Source of the DNA: Bacteroidota bacterium | GTDB lineage: Bacteria; Bacteroidota; Bacteroidia; Bacteroidales; VadinHA17 | Length of the DNA: 38,606 nt | Assembly: GCA_011050615.1 (NCBI GenBank) | Contig: DRFJ01000006.1 | Coordinates: forward strand, 1-38,606 | Direction: 5' to 3' | Shown: in pieces, positions 1-8,296 of the stretch | Layout of the letters: each line of letters begins with the position of its first letter | How positions within the stretch are numbered: position 1 is the stretch's first letter | The notes under the pieces: model-generated | Database searches by the model: none | Seen by the model: the letters and a program-made list of their open reading frames with translations, nothing else | Told to the model about the DNA's origin: nothing | Made by a program: the position numbers and the translations under genes

Positions 1-357
1 CAATCCTCATAACCGGCTGCTATCTGAAAAACCCGTTGTGTCAATAGCTCCTTAACAGAATGATCCGTATAACGATGATCTCTTTTGTCATATATACAGT
101 TACTGACTGAAGATAAGAGATTTAGCTGGCTGTCAAGCTCGCGAAGCAGTAATAATCCACCATCGCTGCTTATACGATCACCGCTAAAACTGAGTTCAAT
201 TTTTACCTTGTATCGGAAAAAGGTTAAGTTCGTGTGTGGAATTTTCAGTATTCTTGTGTATTATTGTATAAAGGGGTTTTTTGTTATAAGTACTTTAAAT
301 ATAACTATTTAAGTTATAAATAAAGAACAAAATCCCCTTTTTTATGAATAATTCAGG
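1..357 (-). mobile_element. IS1380-family insertion sequence relic, copy A (cut by window edge)
   Basis: On the minus strand the DNA encodes the N-terminal part of an IS1380-family transposase: FSGDRISSDGGLLLLREL, then DKRDHRYTDHSVKELLTQR, FQIAAGYED, running off the left edge. The copy is decayed. Relative to copy B it lacks 2 nt just before the conserved FSGDRISSDGG block (near 206-212), and no start codon lies at the position where copy B begins. The outer end at 334-357 matches copy B and looks like the terminal inverted repeat (CCTGAATTATTCATAAAAAA on the minus strand). An 8-bp hairpin (TTTAAATA/TATTTAAg) precedes the coding part in both copies. The family assignment rests on remembered motifs; the rest of the element is outside the window. 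Confidence 0.85.
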
Positions 358-780
358 CTAAATCAGTCCAGGTAATCAATCTTTCTCCAAGCTTTACAAG
401 CTCTAATTTATTAGAATAAAACTTACCCATCTCTCTTATATATCCAAGTGCACTTGGAATACTAATGCTGAATTCAGAATGAAAAATGGAATCAGGAGAA
501 TTTATGCTAAATCCACCAGACGGTTTACTCCCATTACTCCCGGGAATTAATATCAACTTGTTGGTTTTATATAACTTATACTCATCAAATGCTTCATCAG
601 GTACACTTATCCTTAAATCATTGTTTATAGTTGTCCAGCCATAAACATATTTTCCTCCTTTAACTAATTGCGGTATTCTTTTGAAGTATTTATTTTTGGT
701 TTTATTTCTTCAATTTCCGGAGAGCTTCGTTCACCAAAGATTTATCAAAGGTGGAAGCGGGAACTGAGTTAACCGCAGCG
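353..780 (-). pseudogene. Truncated, frameshifted gene fragment ending in the IS1380 end
   Basis: An open frame encodes a C-terminal-looking segment: FKRIPQLVKGGKYVYGWTTI, NNDLRISVPDEAFDEYKL, LILIPGSNGSKPSGGFSI, GKFYSNKLELVKLGERL. The pattern GW..I...I.IP.EA..EY....LILIPGS..SGGF resembles a small bacterial protein family I cannot name. No good start codon fits this frame. An upstream piece (STFDKSLVNEALRKLKK) reads in another frame, so a frameshift near 697 is likely. The stop codon TGA at 353-355 lies inside the IS1380 terminal sequence, so the original 3' end was probably removed by the insertion. The strong AGGAGG-like stretch around 655-662 falls inside the coding frame (KGGK) and is probably coincidental. 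Confidence 0.5.
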
Positions 781-801
781 TGTCAGCTTCATATGATCAT
801 A

Positions 802-3504
802 TCACCATTCCTCTTCAAGTGTCACATAGCCATTAAGGTCTTTCCCAAAAAGATCAATAATTGTAAGCTCATATTCAGCTCCGGGTATACTGTTTACATA
901 GAATTCAGGTTCCGGCGTTCCCAGATTTGAACCACCTGCTCTGCCGTTTTTTTCTGTTAAATTAATCAATAGAGACCCATTTTTATTCAGAGTGCAATAT
1001 GAAACCTTTATTCTTTGTTCCCTGGAATGAGATTTTGACGTATAAGTTCTGGTCTGGATATATGTCCTGGCAGGATCAGCTCCCGTTGTGAAGCCAAAGG
1101 TTTCCCTGCCTCCAACAATTGTTCTCTTTACGTTATAGTAAGCATGATATTCTGCATCTGCTCCCTTAAAGATCAGGTATGGCTGAACGTACCTTCCTGC
1201 CAGTTTAAGATCTGAATTACCTTTTCTGGGGCCATGACCTCTGGGAGTCAGATGAGTAATACCTGTATATTTATCGCCCCATTGAGCATCCTCGAAAATA
1301 TTATCAAAAGAGCCCTTAATTGTTATTGAACGACCCTGGATATGATCATCAGGATCAATTACTGTCATCAGGTTCTCAAAGAAACCAACGATGTTTGTGA
1401 ACAAATCAAATATATACTCAAAAAGTGTAATGGGCAGATAAATTAATCCTTTGAGAGCATCCTGGAAATCTCCTTCAAGAAGATCTATAGCAACAGGACC
1501 TAAAACTCTTATAACATGAATCATCTCAGCAAGACCCGGACATGCACCCCCTAAAAGTGCGGCAATCTCTAACAGGCTTTCTCCTGAGAAGATCATTTGC
1601 AGGACTATCATACCAATATCAACTCCCCCCATTACATTCTGAACTGATTCCATAAAAGATTCGTAGCTTATCTCATCATTAAGAAATGATTGAAAATCTC
1701 CCTTTAGTTCATCTGGCAGTGCTTCCATGATACTTTCAGAAAGGCCTTCCTTCACAGCATCCATGACAGCCACTTGAATTGTGTTGATTAATTCGTCTCT
1801 TAAATCATTAGTAGCCTGCTGAATGGCATCTCTTACCTCATCCTTCGACCAGTCTTCCTCCCATAGTCCAATAGTAAAAGTTGTACTGGTATTGAATATA
1901 TTGTTGTTTATAAGCCAGCGATCCCGGGATCGAAATTTGCGGGTTTCACCGTTATTTACATCATCATATGTGCCGGTAACCCTGTTAAATACCGTATACA
2001 ACTTTCCTTCATGTAACTGATGTATATGGTCAGGGTCATTAGGATCATAGTTCGGGACTATACTGCTTAAATGCCAGTAAGGCTCATCATCTGAACATTC
2101 CGTCCCTAGAAAGGGGATCCAAATACAGGTTCTTTCATTCTGATCCACACAGTAGAACCAATCCAGGCCAATATCATATTTATAATAATCACTAACAAAA
2201 TGATCATTATTCAGGTCAGGTATCCAATCTTTCATGTCCTGTACACCGATCTTTTCAGCAATAATGTCATGAATGTGATTTTCTCCTGGCTCCGCTAAAC
2301 TGAATCCCTGAGCCTGAACGTACGCCTTCAATTCATCAAAATTATCCTGCGTTGGATTAATTTTTAGCTTGTTGGTCAGTGTTTCAAGTTCTCTTATTCT
2401 CTTCTGATCGGGTTGTCCCTGAATGCGCTCAACTTTAGGCGGTTCTTTCTTTTGAACACCAGCAGCATTCCATTGAAATTTAGGAGTATCAGCAGAAATG
2501 GATTTACTAACCATCTGCCTTATTTCGCTTTTATAGCCTGGTCTGATAGCTTCGAGTATATCCTTTCCCAACTGTGATTTATCGATCTTCTGCCCCGGTT
2601 GAAGCTCAGCATATCGTGGATGAAAGTATTCTTCAGTAACTGATGGAGAGAGATTCTTATATGATTGTATTAACGATGTGAAATACGGACTGGTATTTAT
2701 CCCGTCTTTCATAAGCGGTTTTTGAATTTTTTCCTCCAGTCTGTTGTACATCAATGGTATTACAATACCTGCCAGAGGATTATCTGGTCCTATTTCTTTA
2801 ATCCGGCTTTCTATCTTGGCTTTGGTCTGTTCAATCTTTTGTGCTTCAAGTTCAACTTTAATCTCCTGAAGCTGTTGCGCCGTAAATCCTTCCGATGCCT
2901 GGACCTCATAATATTTGACCCTCATGGATTTGCTTTTTTCAACCGGCTTTATCACAGGTTTTTTATTCATAACTACTTTTTGTTTCACAGGTTGAATAGT
3001 TACAGCTGCCCCGGGATAATTAACCTGCACGTTGCCGTGGGCGTTGGTACCTGATCCAAAGTTAACAACAGATATCTTCCATGTTTTACCTAATGACAGT
3101 ATATTTTCGGACACCTTGTATCTTAATACCATGGGACTTTTACCATCTTTACGGGCGTAATATTGCGCCCTCCCGGGTCCATTTAGTATTAAAGCCATTT
3201 TCTGTGCCGTTCCGCTCCATTCGGCTTTTGCCACAATAACTCCGGCATTTGTCAGCTCAAACTCAACAATCTCACGATTGTTCCCTCTGATATTAAATTC
3301 CCGGGTAATACTATTTGTCTGTTGTGTTACCTTATCCACCTGTTTCTTTATTGGTCGTATTTGAGCCATAATACTTTGTGGATAATTCAGGAAAACGGTC
3401 ACCAGTATAAAGAAACAGCCTATGGAAGATAATCCTTGTATTTTCTTATTAAAGACAGCTCTGAAATCAGGCAAAGCCGGGAACATAATGAATAGTATTT
3501 TCAT
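802..3504 (-). CDS. Large exported protein of unknown function (900 aa)
   Basis: Not recognised. Residues 28-47 form a hydrophobic signal-like stretch ending SIMAQ, so export is likely, although the n-region is long; Met7 is an alternative start. Residues about 60-165 look beta-rich and resemble a pre-peptidase C-terminal (PPC) type domain, ending in WKISVVNFGSG and VQVNYPG. Residues 200-240 are charged and helical (coiled-coil-like). Residues 400-550 are rich in W, Y, D and H, with three cysteines (C452, C460, C470). Residues 555-720 are helical with several hydrophobic stretches (such as IGMIVLQMIF, LIYLPITLFEYIF) that could insert into a membrane or form a helical bundle. The last 180 residues look beta-rich. 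There is no T9SS-type sorting domain. The gene stands alone between two IS1380 relics. Confidence 0.8.
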   Translation of the reverse strand: MKILFIMFPALPDFRAVFNKKIQGLSSIGCFFILVTVFLNYPQSIMAQIRPIKKQVDKVTQQTNSITREFNIRGNNREIVEFELTNAGVIVAKAEWSGTAQKMALILNGPGRAQYYARKDGKSPMVLRYKVSENILSLGKTWKISVVNFGSGTNAHGNVQVNYPGAAVTIQPVKQKVVMNKKPVIKPVEKSKSMRVKYYEVQASEGFTAQQLQEIKVELEAQKIEQTKAKIESRIKEIGPDNPLAGIVIPLMYNRLEEKIQKPLMKDGINTSPYFTSLIQSYKNLSPSVTEEYFHPRYAELQPGQKIDKSQLGKDILEAIRPGYKSEIRQMVSKSISADTPKFQWNAAGVQKKEPPKVERIQGQPDQKRIRELETLTNKLKINPTQDNFDELKAYVQAQGFSLAEPGENHIHDIIAEKIGVQDMKDWIPDLNNDHFVSDYYKYDIGLDWFYCVDQNERTCIWIPFLGTECSDDEPYWHLSSIVPNYDPNDPDHIHQLHEGKLYTVFNRVTGTYDDVNNGETRKFRSRDRWLINNNIFNTSTTFTIGLWEEDWSKDEVRDAIQQATNDLRDELINTIQVAVMDAVKEGLSESIMEALPDELKGDFQSFLNDEISYESFMESVQNVMGGVDIGMIVLQMIFSGESLLEIAALLGGACPGLAEMIHVIRVLGPVAIDLLEGDFQDALKGLIYLPITLFEYIFDLFTNIVGFFENLMTVIDPDDHIQGRSITIKGSFDNIFEDAQWGDKYTGITHLTPRGHGPRKGNSDLKLAGRYVQPYLIFKGADAEYHAYYNVKRTIVGGRETFGFTTGADPARTYIQTRTYTSKSHSREQRIKVSYCTLNKNGSLLINLTEKNGRAGGSNLGTPEPEFYVNSIPGAEYELTIIDLFGKDLNGYVTLEEEW

Positions 3505-3652
3505 TGCTTGACCTTTCTGGTTTGGGATTTATTTTATGTCAAAATTACTGAACAGGGTCTGAATAACTATCTAATACCCTGAGTCATAAAATTACCAGTA
3601 ATAGATACTGTATATTCTCATAAATACTTTGTGATGCGTACCAATCCAATAT

Positions 3653-3683
3653 CAAATTTACACCAGGGATAATGCAAAGTCAA
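3653..3683 (-). promoter_or_regulatory. Predicted Bacteroidota-type promoter for the 900-aa protein gene
   Basis: On the minus strand TTG (3683-3681) is followed after 20 nt by TAAATTTG (3660-3653), matching the Bacteroidota -33 TTG / -7 TAnnTTTG consensus. Transcription would start near 3646 and give a leader of about 140 nt. The rest of 3505-3777 shows nothing recognisable. Confidence 0.5.
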
Positions 3684-3777
3684 GTTTTTTCACTTCATTT
3701 TATTGTTTTTAAGGGATTAACTTTATAACGTGATTTAAAAGTGTTACCATCAAACAGGATATTTTGATCCCGGCCTT

Positions 3778-4287
3778 TTATCTTGTTTGATTGATGCAGT
3801 TTTCAGAGCTCCTGTTTTCCAACCGGCTCATTGCCGGCTGAGATGCTAAATCGTTCCCGCCCTGGGGCAACCGTCCTGCATACAGTTTAAATATCATATC
3901 TTCACGCAGATCATTACAATTGTTGCAATCCTCATATCCGGCTGCTATCTGAAAAACGCCTTGTCTCATTTACTCATTTATTGAATGATCCGTATAAGGT
4001 TGATCCCTTTCGTCATGTATGCAGCTACTAGCTGAAGATAAGAGGTTTAGATGGCTGCCGGGCTCTCGGAGAAGCAATAATCCACCATCGCTGCTTATCC
4101 GATCACCACTAAAGCTAAGTTCAATATTTTCACCTTGTATCGGGAAAAGTTTAAATTCGGGCGAGGAAATTTCAGTTTTTTTGTCTATCATTGTACAAAG
4201 GGGCTTCTTTTGTTGTAATTACTTTAAATATAGCTATTTAAACTATATTTTAAAGAACAAAAACCCCTTTTTTATGAATAATTCAGG
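3778..4287 (-). mobile_element. IS1380-family insertion sequence relic, copy B (truncated transposase)
   Basis: The coding remnant runs from ATG at 4191 and reads MIDKKTEISSPEFKLFPIQG, then FSGDRISSDGGLLLLREPGS and IHDERDQPYTDHSINE. It is broken by TAA at 3970-3972, where copy A has Leu (KELLTQR). After the stop the same frame continues as VFQIAAGYEDCNNCNDLRED and ASQPAMSRLENRSS, then diverges and ends near 3778. Only about 130 of the 400-plus residues usual for the family remain, so the DDE catalytic core is lost. The outer end at 4264-4287 is the presumed terminal inverted repeat and is nearly identical to copy A's end at 334-357. The opposite end of the element was not found. It sits about 30 nt upstream of nth. 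Confidence 0.85.
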
Positions 4288-4318
4288 TTAGGTAAAATAT
4301 GTATAATTGCAGAGGCAA

Positions 4319-4972
4319 ATGAGAATGACAGAAAGGTATAAGGGAATAATTGATTATTTTCTGGAGCACAGGCCTGTTGCCGAAACGGAATTAATCTACA
4401 CCGATCCGTTCGGATTAATGGTTGCCGTCATTCTTTCTGCTCAATGCACAGACAAACGGGTAAATATGATCACCCCCGGTTTATTACAGCGTTTCCCCGG
4501 TCCAAAAGAAATGGCTGAGGCGAGCGAAGATGAAATCCTGGAATACATAAAATCGTGCTCATATCCCAATAATAAAGCCAGGTATCTGAAAGCGATGTCA
4601 GAAGTCCTGGTAAAGGAATATAACAATAAGGTACCTTCAGAGATCGGTGATTTGCAAAAACTACCAGGGGTTGGACGAAAAACTGCCAATGTAATAGCCT
4701 CTGTAATATTCCAGCAAGCGGCTATGGCTGTAGACACCCATGTTTTCAGGGTTTCGAACCGAATTGGCCTTACAAACAAGGCAAAAACACCCCTGGCGGC
4801 AGAAAAACAGCTGAGTTCAAACATCCCTGAGGAACTTATACCACTTGCACATCACTGGCTCATCCTTCATGGCCGTTATGTTTGCAAGGCAAGAAAACCT
4901 TTATGTCATAAGTGCGGTATAACAGACTACTGCAAATATTATAAGCAAGAGGTCAAACAGGGGAAAAAATGA
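4319..4972 (+). CDS. nth: Endonuclease III (DNA glycosylase / AP lyase)
   Basis: Removes oxidised pyrimidines from DNA and cleaves the resulting abasic site in base excision repair. The helix-hairpin-helix LPGVGRKTANVI carries the catalytic lysine (K121, counting from ATG at 4319). The catalytic aspartate follows in AVDTHVFRVSNR (D139). The C-terminal iron-sulphur loop has the family spacing C-x6-C-x2-C-x5-C at C189, C196, C199 and C205. The length of 217 aa is close to the E. coli enzyme. ATG 4319 is preferred because AGAGG lies just upstream; ATG 4325 and TTG 4307 are alternatives. The gene starts about 30 nt after an IS1380 terminal sequence, so its original promoter may have been replaced. 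The kinase gene follows 42 nt downstream. Confidence 0.95.
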   Translation: MRMTERYKGIIDYFLEHRPVAETELIYTDPFGLMVAVILSAQCTDKRVNMITPGLLQRFPGPKEMAEASEDEILEYIKSCSYPNNKARYLKAMSEVLVKEYNNKVPSEIGDLQKLPGVGRKTANVIASVIFQQAAMAVDTHVFRVSNRIGLTNKAKTPLAAEKQLSSNIPEELIPLAHHWLILHGRYVCKARKPLCHKCGITDYCKYYKQEVKQGKK

Positions 4973-5014
4973 AATATTAATTATAATTTTAAGCCTGTAA
5001 AGCAATTTCTCCTC

Positions 5015-7084
5015 ATGGTAATAAAAAATAAAATAAATCAACTTCTAAACAGCCGGTCTGAAGATACCAACGCTTTGCTTAAAGAGAAAGCCCTGCTGGA
5101 AAGCCTGATCGGAATGGCCCCTGATGCTATGGTGCAAACAACAACCGAAGGCATAATTGAAAGAATTAATGAGGCATTCTTAAAAGAATTCGGTTTTACG
5201 CGGGAAGAAGCAAGAGGTAAAAATATTGATGATCTGATTGTACCTCCTGAATTAAGGGAACAGGGTATCAGTTTCACTAAACGCACAGCCAATAATGAAA
5301 TAATCAGAGTAGATACCTACCGGACCGATAAAAACGGAAAAAAGATCTATGTAAACCTGGTAGCGCAGCCGGTGATACAGGACGAAAAAATAAGTGCATT
5401 ATATGCCACATACCGGAATATTTCAAACAAAAAGAAGGATGATGATACCAAATCGGTTATATATAATATTTCCGCAGCCGCCCTTACAATGTCTGAGTTC
5501 TCTGATATTTTTGACTCAATAAGAAACGAAATTGGCAAAATATGGGATACAAAGAACTTCTATATCGTTCTTTACAACAAAGATAACCAGACTCTTACCC
5601 TGCCATTTTTCCAGGACGAGAAAGATCATTTTGAAGAAGTACCCGTAAAAAATACAATAACAGGGTGGTTGATAAGAGAAAACAGGCCCGTACTGCTAAA
5701 AGAGGCCGATATTGATGAACTGGAGAGAAAGGGTGAGATTGCACTGGTTGGTTCACCCTGTAAAGTCTGGCTGGGTGTACCCTTCAGCCTGGAAAATGAG
5801 ATAAGCGGAGCCATGGTACTCCAGGATTATGATGATGAAAATACCTTTTGTGGTGAAGATCTTCGCCTGCTGAGCCTTATAGGTAACCAGATAGCCCTGG
5901 CCATACAGCGTAAACGTATGCTCAACAACCTTATCCTTGAAAGAAGGAAGGCTGAAGATGCAGCTAAGCTCAAGCAACAGTTTATGTCAACCATGAGCCA
6001 TGAGATCAGGACTCCTTTAAATGAAGTCATTGGTATAAACAATCTTCTGCTGCAGGGCAATCCACGTGAGGACCAGATGGAGTATATAAGAACTTTGAGA
6101 TTCTCCGCCAATCACCTGCTAAGCCTGGTAAATGACGTTCTGGACTACACAAAGCTTGAATCAGGAAATATAAGCCTGGAACAAACGCAATTTAATATTT
6201 TTGAGTTCATTGATGAACTGAAACGCTCATACTCATACAGGATAAAGAACAAGGGTCTTGATTTTACCTTAAATATTGACAAAAGTATTCCAGCCTTAAT
6301 CATTGGTGATCCGGTAAGGCTTAACCAGGTTTTGTCCAACCTTCTGTCAAATGCGGTTAAATTTACTGCTTCAGGGTCTATTGAATTGAGTGTAAAGAAA
6401 GTATCCAGGTCTGATAATCTGATACACCTGATTTTGAGTGTTAAAGATACGGGGATTGGCATATCTGCAGACAAGCAGGCTCTTATCTTTGAAAGCTTTA
6501 AGCAGGCTTCAGATGATACAACAAGAAAATATGGCGGCACAGGTCTGGGCCTGTCAATAAGTCAAAAACTGGTCGAGCTGCAGGGTGGAAATCTAAGGGT
6601 GGAAAGCAAACCAGGTGAAGGATCAAACTTCTATTTCGGCATAAAATTCCCCGTAGCTGTCTCGGATGATAACAAAATTACAGAGAATAATGAAGAAAGG
6701 TGGAATGAATTAACTGGCAAAGAAGTACTCATTGCGGAAGATAACAAGATAAATTTTTTCGTAGTAGAAAAATTTCTTGAAAAATGGGGTATAAAAGTGA
6801 GTCATGCTGAAAATGGAAGGATAGCTCTAGAACTTGTCAAGGAAAAAAAATACGATCTTATATTAATGGATCTTCATATGCCTGTGGTTGATGGCATTGA
6901 AGCTACAGAGATTATAAGAAATTCGGATGATCCAGGGATTAAGGACATTCCCATTGTTGCTCTTACAGCAGCAATAATGTCGGATCATGAGGAGAAGATT
7001 AAACAACTGGATTTTAATGACTTTATACTAAAACCTTTTAAACCGAGAGACCTGTATGTCAAGATACTGAAACATGCCAGGTAG
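5015..7084 (+). CDS. Hybrid sensor histidine kinase (PAS-GAF-HisKA-HATPase-REC)
   Basis: A cytoplasmic hybrid two-component kinase of 689 aa with no transmembrane segment or signal peptide. A PAS domain occupies about 25-140 and a GAF domain about 150-300, followed by a short coiled linker. The HisKA dimerisation helix has the phosphoacceptor H329 in FMSTMSHEIRTPLNEVIG. The ATPase domain shows the N box around N446 (NQVLSNLLSNAVKFT), DTGIGI at 478-483 and GGTGLGLS at 507-514. The C-terminal receiver has D619 (LILMDLHMPVVDG) and K673 (ILKPFKP). The signal sensed is unknown. It lies 42 nt after nth and ends 3 nt from the convergent TPR gene. No DNA-binding output partner is adjacent, so phosphate probably passes to an Hpt protein or regulator encoded elsewhere. 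Confidence 0.93.
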   Translation: MVIKNKINQLLNSRSEDTNALLKEKALLESLIGMAPDAMVQTTTEGIIERINEAFLKEFGFTREEARGKNIDDLIVPPELREQGISFTKRTANNEIIRVDTYRTDKNGKKIYVNLVAQPVIQDEKISALYATYRNISNKKKDDDTKSVIYNISAAALTMSEFSDIFDSIRNEIGKIWDTKNFYIVLYNKDNQTLTLPFFQDEKDHFEEVPVKNTITGWLIRENRPVLLKEADIDELERKGEIALVGSPCKVWLGVPFSLENEISGAMVLQDYDDENTFCGEDLRLLSLIGNQIALAIQRKRMLNNLILERRKAEDAAKLKQQFMSTMSHEIRTPLNEVIGINNLLLQGNPREDQMEYIRTLRFSANHLLSLVNDVLDYTKLESGNISLEQTQFNIFEFIDELKRSYSYRIKNKGLDFTLNIDKSIPALIIGDPVRLNQVLSNLLSNAVKFTASGSIELSVKKVSRSDNLIHLILSVKDTGIGISADKQALIFESFKQASDDTTRKYGGTGLGLSISQKLVELQGGNLRVESKPGEGSNFYFGIKFPVAVSDDNKITENNEERWNELTGKEVLIAEDNKINFFVVEKFLEKWGIKVSHAENGRIALELVKEKKYDLILMDLHMPVVDGIEATEIIRNSDDPGIKDIPIVALTAAIMSDHEEKIKQLDFNDFILKPFKPRDLYVKILKHAR

Positions 7085-7087
7085 CTG

Positions 7088-8296
7088 CTATCTGATACAA
7101 TACCTGCTCAACATTCCTGAAGCTTGCCTGTTGCCATATCGCAATGCCAGCCGGAAATCATGGCAGGCTTCTTCCGTTTTTCCCAAGTTCAGCAGGGCAA
7201 GCCCCTTGTTATAATATGCTTCTCCGTCTCTTGGCCACAGATCAAGCGCCATAGAATAGTCATAAACAGCAGGTTCCCAGGATTTCATTTTCAGATATAC
7301 CGCTGCCCGGTCTGTATAACATTGCGCCTTCCCGGGATAATTCTCAATATTTTCGGAGAAATAGCGCAGGGCCCTGTTATATTCACCCTTCTCAGCGGCT
7401 ATCGTCCCCGCCTGCCTGTTTGCTGTCTCATCTCCGGGGTAAAGTTCCCTGTAAATCTCAGCTACCTCCAATGCCCTGTCGCGGTCACCGGCCTTTCTGA
7501 GATTCTCTGATTTCAGAAGAATCAGTTCAGTCTTTCCCGGGTATAAGACAGCAGCCTTTTCACATGCATTCGCAGCTACAAGATAATCACCGTTTTCCTC
7601 CAGTTGTTTTATATATAATTTCCATACTTTAAACTCCGTATTATCCAGGGCCACAGCTTTATTCAAATATTGCAGGGCTTTCATGGTATTGCCGGCCGCT
7701 CCCTCAATCAGGCCTTTAAGATAAGCTATCGCGGGGCGGTCGCCATACAGGCTTTCAATTCCTGACAGGGCATCCCTGGCCTCTGATATCTTTCCCGTTT
7801 CAATAAGATATTCAATTTCGGCAGTCGTCTCTTCCAGGCTGTTGTACCACTTAGCCTTCCACAACTGTCTCCACTCCGCTGTTTCCTCGAGGGATGAAAA
7901 ATAAGAATCAAGTAAAATTTCCTTCCTGTCCAATTTAAATTCTGATTTCAGGTGTTGCTGTAAATTCGTAATAGCTTTTTCTCCATCATTATTAATGGCA
8001 TATGCTCTTGCCAGTCCGAGGTAACCGGAACCCGGCTTAAGTTTATTCGCCATCATAAAATCACTTATTGCAGCCTCTGTTTCACCCTGCATTATATAAG
8101 CATCACCTCTTTCCGTAAACAATCGGTAATCTTCTTGAAGGGCAATAGCTTCAGTATAAAGAGCAATAGCCTGAGGGAACATTGACCTGTCCTTCAAGGC
8201 AGCAGCCTTTGAAAGATAATCGTTAATATCCTGTGCTGAAATAATACTGCCATGTATTACCAGAAAAATTAATAATATGCCTAATCTGGGTTTCAT
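7088..8296 (-). CDS. Exported tetratricopeptide-repeat protein
   Basis: A 402-aa protein with a signal peptide (MKPRLGILLIFLVIHGSIIS, cleavage probably before AQD). It is almost entirely tetratricopeptide repeats, for example PQAIALYTEAIAL, AISDFMMANKLKP, ALQYLNKAVALDN, AVYDYSMALDLWP and EACHDFRLALRYG. The C-terminal pattern (ACHDFRLALRYGN, ending RYCIR) is common in Bacteroidota TPR proteins. Such proteins are protein-interaction scaffolds, probably periplasmic or outer-membrane associated here. Its ATG follows directly on the stop of the upstream T9SS-substrate gene (TAAATG), so the two are probably translated together and may work in the same envelope process. No enzymatic domain is visible. 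Confidence 0.88.
   Translation of the reverse strand: MKPRLGILLIFLVIHGSIISAQDINDYLSKAAALKDRSMFPQAIALYTEAIALQEDYRLFTERGDAYIMQGETEAAISDFMMANKLKPGSGYLGLARAYAINNDGEKAITNLQQHLKSEFKLDRKEILLDSYFSSLEETAEWRQLWKAKWYNSLEETTAEIEYLIETGKISEARDALSGIESLYGDRPAIAYLKGLIEGAAGNTMKALQYLNKAVALDNTEFKVWKLYIKQLEENGDYLVAANACEKAAVLYPGKTELILLKSENLRKAGDRDRALEVAEIYRELYPGDETANRQAGTIAAEKGEYNRALRYFSENIENYPGKAQCYTDRAAVYLKMKSWEPAVYDYSMALDLWPRDGEAYYNKGLALLNLGKTEEACHDFRLALRYGNRQASGMLSRYCIR

Noticed and set aside
2722-3054. 110-codon plus-strand open frame opposite the 900-aa gene
   Set aside because: It is antisense to a long coherent reading frame and its product is a biased Phe/Leu-rich shadow.
4973-5014. Terminator between nth and the histidine kinase gene
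   Set aside because: No hairpin with a T-run is visible in the 42 nt, so cotranscription is the simpler reading.
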